Shown piece by piece: positions 6,901-9,999 of a DNA stretch of 9,999 nt. Location of the stretch: the NCBI GenBank assembly GCA_903861445.1, contig CAIOUK010000214.1, positions 1-9,999 of the forward strand. Direction: 5' to 3'. Every line of letters begins with the position of its first letter. Positions within the stretch are counted from its first letter, which is position 1. The notes under the pieces were generated by a model. That model made no database searches, was not told the origin of the DNA, and saw nothing but the letters and a program-made list of their open reading frames with translations. Origin of the DNA: an uncultured Verrucomicrobia subdivision 3 bacterium (lineage in GTDB: Bacteria; Verrucomicrobiota; Verrucomicrobiia; Limisphaerales; UBA11358). The translations under genes and the position numbers were made by a program.

Positions 6901-6963
6901 ATGGCCGGCGAAAACCAGATGTTCGACGACATGGATCCGGTGAAGCCGAAGGATTTGAAGTAG
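6901..6963 (+). CDS. 20-codon ORF or 3' gene remnant (MAGENQMFDDMDPVKPKDLK)
   Basis: An ATG at 6901 opens a 20-residue acidic peptide ending at TAG 6961-6963. GGGG lies a few bases before the ATG. The composition (Asp/Lys-rich, GC-ending codons such as GCC, GGC, GAC and CCG) looks like translated sequence, in contrast to the AT-rich DNA around it. The frame is open only a few codons further upstream, to a TAA at 6886. It may be a genuine micro-protein, or the surviving 3' end of a gene whose body was lost. The TAG coincides with the first bases of the dispersed repeat that follows. No family recognised. Confidence 0.25.
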   Translation: MAGENQMFDDMDPVKPKDLK

Positions 6964-7091
6964 CCACAAATGGACACAACACAATTTTTTAGACACGGAT
7001 TTCACGAATTTTCACAGATTAAATCCGTGTTAATCGGTGAAATCCGTGTCGAAGTTTTTTATCTGTGTTTCATCTGTGAAAATCTGTGGCC
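6961..7091. repeat. Palindromic dispersed intergenic repeat (CACAGATT/AATCCGTG type)
   Basis: GACACGGATTTCAC (6992-7005) is the exact reverse complement of GTGAAATCCGTGTC (7037-7050). Between them CACAGATT and AATCCGTG form a further imperfect pair. The outer ends CCACA (6964-6968) and TGTGG (7085-7089) are also complementary, and CTGTG and CCGTG words recur throughout. Non-coding elements made of these words are, to my knowledge, scattered in many environmental bacterial genomes. I cannot count copies here. No transposase or terminal duplications are visible. Confidence 0.75.
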
Positions 7092-7097
7092 AAATAT

Positions 7098-7103
7098 TAT
7101 AAT
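7098..7103 (+). promoter_or_regulatory. Perfect TATAAT at the edge of the repeat
   Basis: TATAAT begins 7 bp after the repeat and would give the ylbF-like gene a leader of about 70 nt. No acceptable -35 box is present at 16-18 bp (TGTGAA at 17 bp). Given the AT-rich context it may be fortuitous. A second AT-rich -10-like TATAAA lies just before the start codon. Confidence 0.25.
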
Positions 7104-7181
7104 AGTGAATCGCTTCTGCGGTTGGCATTTGCATTTGGCGAGAAGATGTGGTTAATTGCGCGGCCAAAATATAAATTATTT

Positions 7182-7586
7182 ATGTCCAACAAAGTTGAAA
7201 CCAAGACCCGCGAACTCTGCGAAGCCCTCATCGAACACCTCCAGACCGGCGGCATCAAAACGCGCATTGACACTTTTCTTTCCGACGCCTCCGCGCGCGG
7301 CGCCTACGAGAGCCTGATGAGCAAAGGCCAGGCGCTCCAGGAAAAACAGCACGGCGGCGCGGCGCTGGAACCGGCGGAAATCTCCGCGTTTGAAGCCGAA
7401 CGCGATGCGCTGCTCAAAAACCCCGTGGCCACCGGCTTTCTGGATGCCCAGGAAGAAATGCACGAATTGCAAAGCACGGTGAAAAAAACCGTCGCCAAGA
7501 CCATCGAACTGGGTCGCATCCCGACGGCGGAAGAACTGTCCGGTGACGGCTGCTGCAGCAGCGGCGGCGGTTGTGGTTGCCACTAA
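7182..7586 (+). CDS. YlbF/YmcA-family protein with C-terminal cysteine cluster
   Basis: This 134-residue, mostly helical protein resembles the Com_YlbF (formerly DUF964) family. Helices run through KTRELCEALIEHLQ (8-21), ASARGAYESLMSKGQALQ (36-53), AEISAFEAERDALLKNP (65-81) and GFLDAQEEMHELQSTVKKTVAKTIELG (85-111). In Bacillus subtilis the relatives YlbF and YmcA act with YaaT in competence, biofilm and RNA-processing control, and the complex binds Fe-S clusters. Here the protein ends in CCSSGGGCGCH (124-134), with four cysteines and a terminal histidine that could bind metal. The start at 7182 is chosen because the upstream frame (from 7086) begins inside the dispersed repeat. There is no Shine-Dalgarno; the leader is AT-rich. 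An intrinsic terminator follows, so this is a single-gene unit. Confidence 0.8.
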   Translation: MSNKVETKTRELCEALIEHLQTGGIKTRIDTFLSDASARGAYESLMSKGQALQEKQHGGAALEPAEISAFEAERDALLKNPVATGFLDAQEEMHELQSTVKKTVAKTIELGRIPTAEELSGDGCCSSGGGCGCH

Positions 7587-7599
7587 AACTCGAATCTCC

Positions 7600-7638
7600 A
7601 AAAACCGTCGCCGGCCCAAACCGGCGGCGGTTTTTTTT
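7600..7638 (+). terminator. Intrinsic terminator after the YlbF-like gene
   Basis: The arms AACCGTCGCCGG and CCGGCGGCGGTT pair along their whole length with one G-U wobble around a CCCAAA loop. They are followed by a run of eight T residues and further T-rich sequence. It begins 14 bp after the stop codon, the expected position. Confidence 0.9.
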
Positions 7639-7685
7639 ATTTTCATGCCGCTTGCAATTTTTCCCACATCGGAAAAAATCAACTT

Positions 7686-8258
7686 GTGAACGCAAACTTC
7701 CAGTCTGCCATTGCCCGCTTTGACGCGGAAAATTCCCGCGACCCAAATTCCGAAAAAGGTCGCCCGCGCGAACTGCTCTATGCCGAACGCCTGACCGACT
7801 GGGTTGTGAAACTTTGCCCAGATGCCTCTGAACCTTTGCGGCTCGCCGCGCGTTGCCAGCACATCTGCCGCTGGGAAAGCCCGCGCGAAAATTATCCCAT
7901 GACCCGCGCCGGCTACTTGAAATGGCGCGCCGACCTGAAAAAATTCCACGCCGAAAAATCGGGCGCCATCCTCCGCAAAGTTGGCTATGACGAAGACACC
8001 ATCCGCCGCGTGCAGGACTTAAACCTCAAGAAAAATTTCCCCGCCGACGCCGAATGCCGCGTGCTGGAAGACGGGCTGTGTCTCGTATTTTTAGAATTTC
8101 AGTTCGCATCACTTGCCGCCAAAAGCGACGAGGAGAAGATGGTTAATGCCGTCCGTAAGTCTTGGGAGAAGATGACCGAAGCGGCGCGGGCTGAAGCCTT
8201 AAAACTAAATTTTGGCACCCGCGAAAAATCCCTGATCGCGCGCGCGCTCACGGCGTAG
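7686..8258 (+). CDS. DUF4202 family protein
   Basis: The 190 residues match my recollection of the DUF4202 family, whose biochemical role is unknown to me. Conserved-looking elements are RELLYAERLTDWVVKL (28-43), RLAARCQHICRWESPRENYP (52-71), RAGYLKWRADLKKFHAE (74-90) and VLEDGLCLVFLEFQF (126-140). The spacing of H59, H88 and the acidic pair at 128-129 in an all-helical fold is reminiscent of HD-type metal hydrolases, but that is an inference and no HD dyad is present. The start is a GTG at 7686; GGAA about 11 bases upstream is only a weak ribosome site. The 3' end overlaps the convergent membrane protein gene by 11 bp. It follows the terminator of the YlbF-like gene, so it is probably transcribed separately. 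Confidence 0.8.
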   Translation: MNANFQSAIARFDAENSRDPNSEKGRPRELLYAERLTDWVVKLCPDASEPLRLAARCQHICRWESPRENYPMTRAGYLKWRADLKKFHAEKSGAILRKVGYDEDTIRRVQDLNLKKNFPADAECRVLEDGLCLVFLEFQFASLAAKSDEEKMVNAVRKSWEKMTEAARAEALKLNFGTREKSLIARALTA

Positions 8259-9798
8259 GCGGATTTTTCCAGTCCAAATCCACAATCACCGGTGCCCACG
8301 AAATGTGCTGCACCACGCGCGCCAGAGCGGGAATGGCATCCGGCGGGCGCACCTCGGCAAAATCACGCACCCGCACCGTCACAAGTTCGGGCTGCTGACG
8401 CAGCCGCTCCAGCATCGGCAAAAAGGCGCGATGGTAATCAAATTGAGACAAGACCAGTTTCGCCGGACGCAACCGCACAAACCCGTCGAAACCTGCCGAC
8501 AGTGCGGTCAGTGTGCGATCAAAATACCAGTCGGAATGAACTGGCCGTTGCACTCCAAGCTCGATCGTGCCGTATAAAAAGGGCGAAGAAATAATGACCG
8601 GGGTATTGGTCTTGCAAAACGGGGCCAATTCCACGCGCAAGGTTTTGCAGGTTTGACCGTAACTATTTTTCCAGGCACAGACCGCGCCCCATGTCGTCAT
8701 GCCCACCGCGCGGACCGATACCAGCGCCGCACAAGCCAGAATTAAAATCTGAAACTGGCGGCGGCGGACGGGAAAATATTTTTCAACCAGAGCCAACAAC
8801 CCGGCGGCAAGGAGGATTTGCGAGAAGAACACATAGGCAACATAATTCGGTGCCAGCAGCGTCAGGTTGGCTACGAGCAAACCTGAGCCGGCTAAAAAAA
8901 CTCCGGCGGTAAGCTGCATCCAAACGTCGCCGGCCAGCTCTTTCCACCGCGTCAGCACCACCGGCACCAATCCCAGCGCCAGCAAAAACACCGGCGCGTT
9001 GCGGATAAGCTTGATGATTTCCAACCCGCGCGGCAGATGGAAGCCGACCATGACCACGGACTGGAAGCGTGCGTTTTCCATGAAGCCCCGCCACCACAGC
9101 GGTTCCAGCCGGGTGATGACAAAAACGCTGGCCGCGAACATTGCCGCCGCCACCGCAAACGGCAGAAACACCCTGCTCTTCCGGTGCGTCAGCCAGACCA
9201 GCGCCACGGTCATCAGGCCAATGCCAAAATAAAACCCGCCGCCGACCGGCGAGGTGAACAGCGCGGCCAGCAGCAACGCCGTGACGCCAGCGGCGGTTTT
9301 CCAACCGCCGTTGCCGGCCTTGCCGGCCAGATTCCGCGCGAGCAACAGTAGCGCGCCGAGCCCGAAAACGTGGGCCAAATCTTCCGGCCGATCGCCAAAG
9401 GTCATTCCCAAAAACAGCCAGGCAACGATGAAATAATTGTTCCAGTTTGGAAAAAATCTTTTCACGATGGTCAGCGCCAGAAAACCCGCCGCCGCAAACA
9501 GCGCCAGATGCAAGGCCATGGACGAAATCACGCTCGTTCCGAACACCGTCATCCAAATCAACGCCACGCCTTGATACCCTGGCGGGTAAGCGGAAAAAAT
9601 CCGGGTGCCAGAAATGGGAAAGACGTCGGCAATGGCCGGATTGAAATAATGGCCATGGGTCAGCCAGTTCACCACGGAGCCGTCGAAAAAAAAGGCGTCG
9701 TTGGCCGGAATCGGCTGGGCGGTGAAAACCAGCAACGCCGCGCGCCACAACAGCACGAGGCCAAGGATCCAGAACGGATTGCGCAGGCTGAATTTCAC
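8248..9798 (-). CDS. Polytopic membrane protein, probable GT-C/GT39-type glycosyltransferase
   Basis: This 516-residue protein has about ten to twelve hydrophobic segments, for example at about 10-28, 97-113, 143-157, 166-182, 189-204, 209-228, 266-283, 294-311, 317-337 and 350-366. They are followed by a soluble C-terminal part from about 375. After the first helix comes PANDAFFFDG (31-40), then GTRIFSAYPPGYQGVALIW (64-82). An acidic residue in the first loop and a Y-PPG segment of this sort are typical of GT-C transferases that use polyprenyl-phosphate sugars. Exact family and substrate cannot be told. The start is a GTG at 9798; an in-frame TAA at 9810-9808 excludes a longer protein. No Shine-Dalgarno is visible. 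Its 3' end overlaps the DUF4202 gene, and composition matches the GC-rich neighbours. Confidence 0.7.
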   Translation of the reverse strand: MKFSLRNPFWILGLVLLWRAALLVFTAQPIPANDAFFFDGSVVNWLTHGHYFNPAIADVFPISGTRIFSAYPPGYQGVALIWMTVFGTSVISSMALHLALFAAAGFLALTIVKRFFPNWNNYFIVAWLFLGMTFGDRPEDLAHVFGLGALLLLARNLAGKAGNGGWKTAAGVTALLLAALFTSPVGGGFYFGIGLMTVALVWLTHRKSRVFLPFAVAAAMFAASVFVITRLEPLWWRGFMENARFQSVVMVGFHLPRGLEIIKLIRNAPVFLLALGLVPVVLTRWKELAGDVWMQLTAGVFLAGSGLLVANLTLLAPNYVAYVFFSQILLAAGLLALVEKYFPVRRRQFQILILACAALVSVRAVGMTTWGAVCAWKNSYGQTCKTLRVELAPFCKTNTPVIISSPFLYGTIELGVQRPVHSDWYFDRTLTALSAGFDGFVRLRPAKLVLSQFDYHRAFLPMLERLRQQPELVTVRVRDFAEVRPPDAIPALARVVQHISWAPVIVDLDWKNPPTP

Positions 9799-9884
9799 CG
9801 CGCCAAATTACTGGAAATAACATTCATGAACAATCTCAACCAGTTTGGCGGCGAATTCATGCGGTGAAGAATTCAAAAAACCAT

Positions 9885-9904
9885 TCTCCCGCAAAGGCGC
9901 AAAG
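9885..9904. repeat. Short GCAAAGGCGCAAAG direct-repeat motif
   Basis: CGCAAAG occurs twice in immediate succession within 9890-9904 after a TCTCC. Strings of this kind (GCAAAG with GCGCAAAG) are, as far as I recall, a common dispersed intergenic word in several environmental phyla. Here only a remnant of two units exists. Confidence 0.4.
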
Positions 9905-9957
9905 TTATTTTACTTGGCGGGATTTCCCCCCATTGCTAGCTTTCATAAGCCATCAGT

Positions 9958-9999
9958 ATGAAAGCGGGCGAGAAAATTAGCGCAAAACAACAAAAGCCC
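9958..9999 (+). CDS. 5' end of a gene running off the right edge
   Basis: An ATG at 9958 opens a frame of 14 codons, all open, reaching the window end (MKAGEKISAKQQKP). Composition is polar and lysine-rich, like the N-terminus of a soluble or DNA-binding protein, but no family can be assigned. No Shine-Dalgarno is seen, as with most starts in this window. It is divergent from the membrane protein gene that begins at 9798, and the 159 bp between them would hold both promoters. Confidence 0.4.
   Translation, partial: MKAGEKISAKQQKP

Noticed and set aside
6961..7091. CRISPR-like or transposon interpretation of the repeated words
   Set aside because: Spacing is irregular, there are no equal-length spacers, and no transposase or cas gene is present.
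7086..7181. N-terminal extension of the YlbF-like gene
   Set aside because: It begins within the dispersed repeat and adds residues with no family match.
8783..9823. 346-residue minus-strand ORF overlapping the membrane protein in another frame
   Set aside because: Arg/Gly-rich out-of-frame translation; the overlapping frame has clear membrane segments.

Overview
The window looks like a piece of a moderately high-GC chromosome from an environmental bacterium, most probably a member of the Verrucomicrobiota (Pedosphaera/Limisphaerales-like). This is an inference from gene style: a YlbF-like protein with a cysteine tail next to a DUF4202 protein, an SSS symporter beside galactokinase, AT-rich leaders that mostly lack a Shine-Dalgarno sequence, and short dispersed intergenic repeats. 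No gene of plasmid, phage, IS, CRISPR or classical defence type is visible.

Layout, left to right. Positions 1-32 hold the first codons of a minus-strand gene that leaves the window, with a good ribosome binding site. A non-coding stretch follows to 315. The minus-strand gene der (316-2067) encodes the double-GTPase ribosome assembly factor. It has an unusual heptamer-repeat array in the linker between its G domains and a long basic C-terminal tail. Upstream of it lies an AT-rich island (about 33% GC by my count) with a three-helix membrane protein of unknown function (2134-2457, minus). A dolichol-phosphate-mannose-synthase-like GT2 glycosyltransferase (2582-3313, plus) then ends exactly where convergent galK (3314-4486, minus) ends.

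The minus-strand block 6771-3314 reads: SSS-family sodium/solute symporter, a 67-residue two-helix membrane protein, a strong hairpin terminator, then galactokinase. This suggests sugar (possibly galactose) uptake and phosphorylation, but galT, galE and galM are absent and the terminator separates galK from the transporter pair. The symporter has a good candidate promoter at 6787-6815.

The 6816-7181 spacer contains a 20-codon ORF or gene remnant, followed by a palindromic dispersed repeat of about 130 bp. A YlbF/YmcA-like protein with a C-terminal Cys cluster (7182-7586) follows, closed by an intrinsic terminator. Next come a DUF4202 protein (7686-8258) and a convergent polytopic membrane protein of glycosyltransferase type (8248-9798, minus) whose 3' end overlaps it by 11 bp. 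The right edge has a likely start of another plus-strand gene at 9958.

The window is mostly ordinary housekeeping and metabolic content. The features most worth a second look are the repeat-derived linker in Der, the palindromic repeat beside a truncated-looking ORF, the enlarged soluble loop of the symporter, and the terminator directly in front of galK. I did not find convincing evidence of a previously undescribed multi-gene system.
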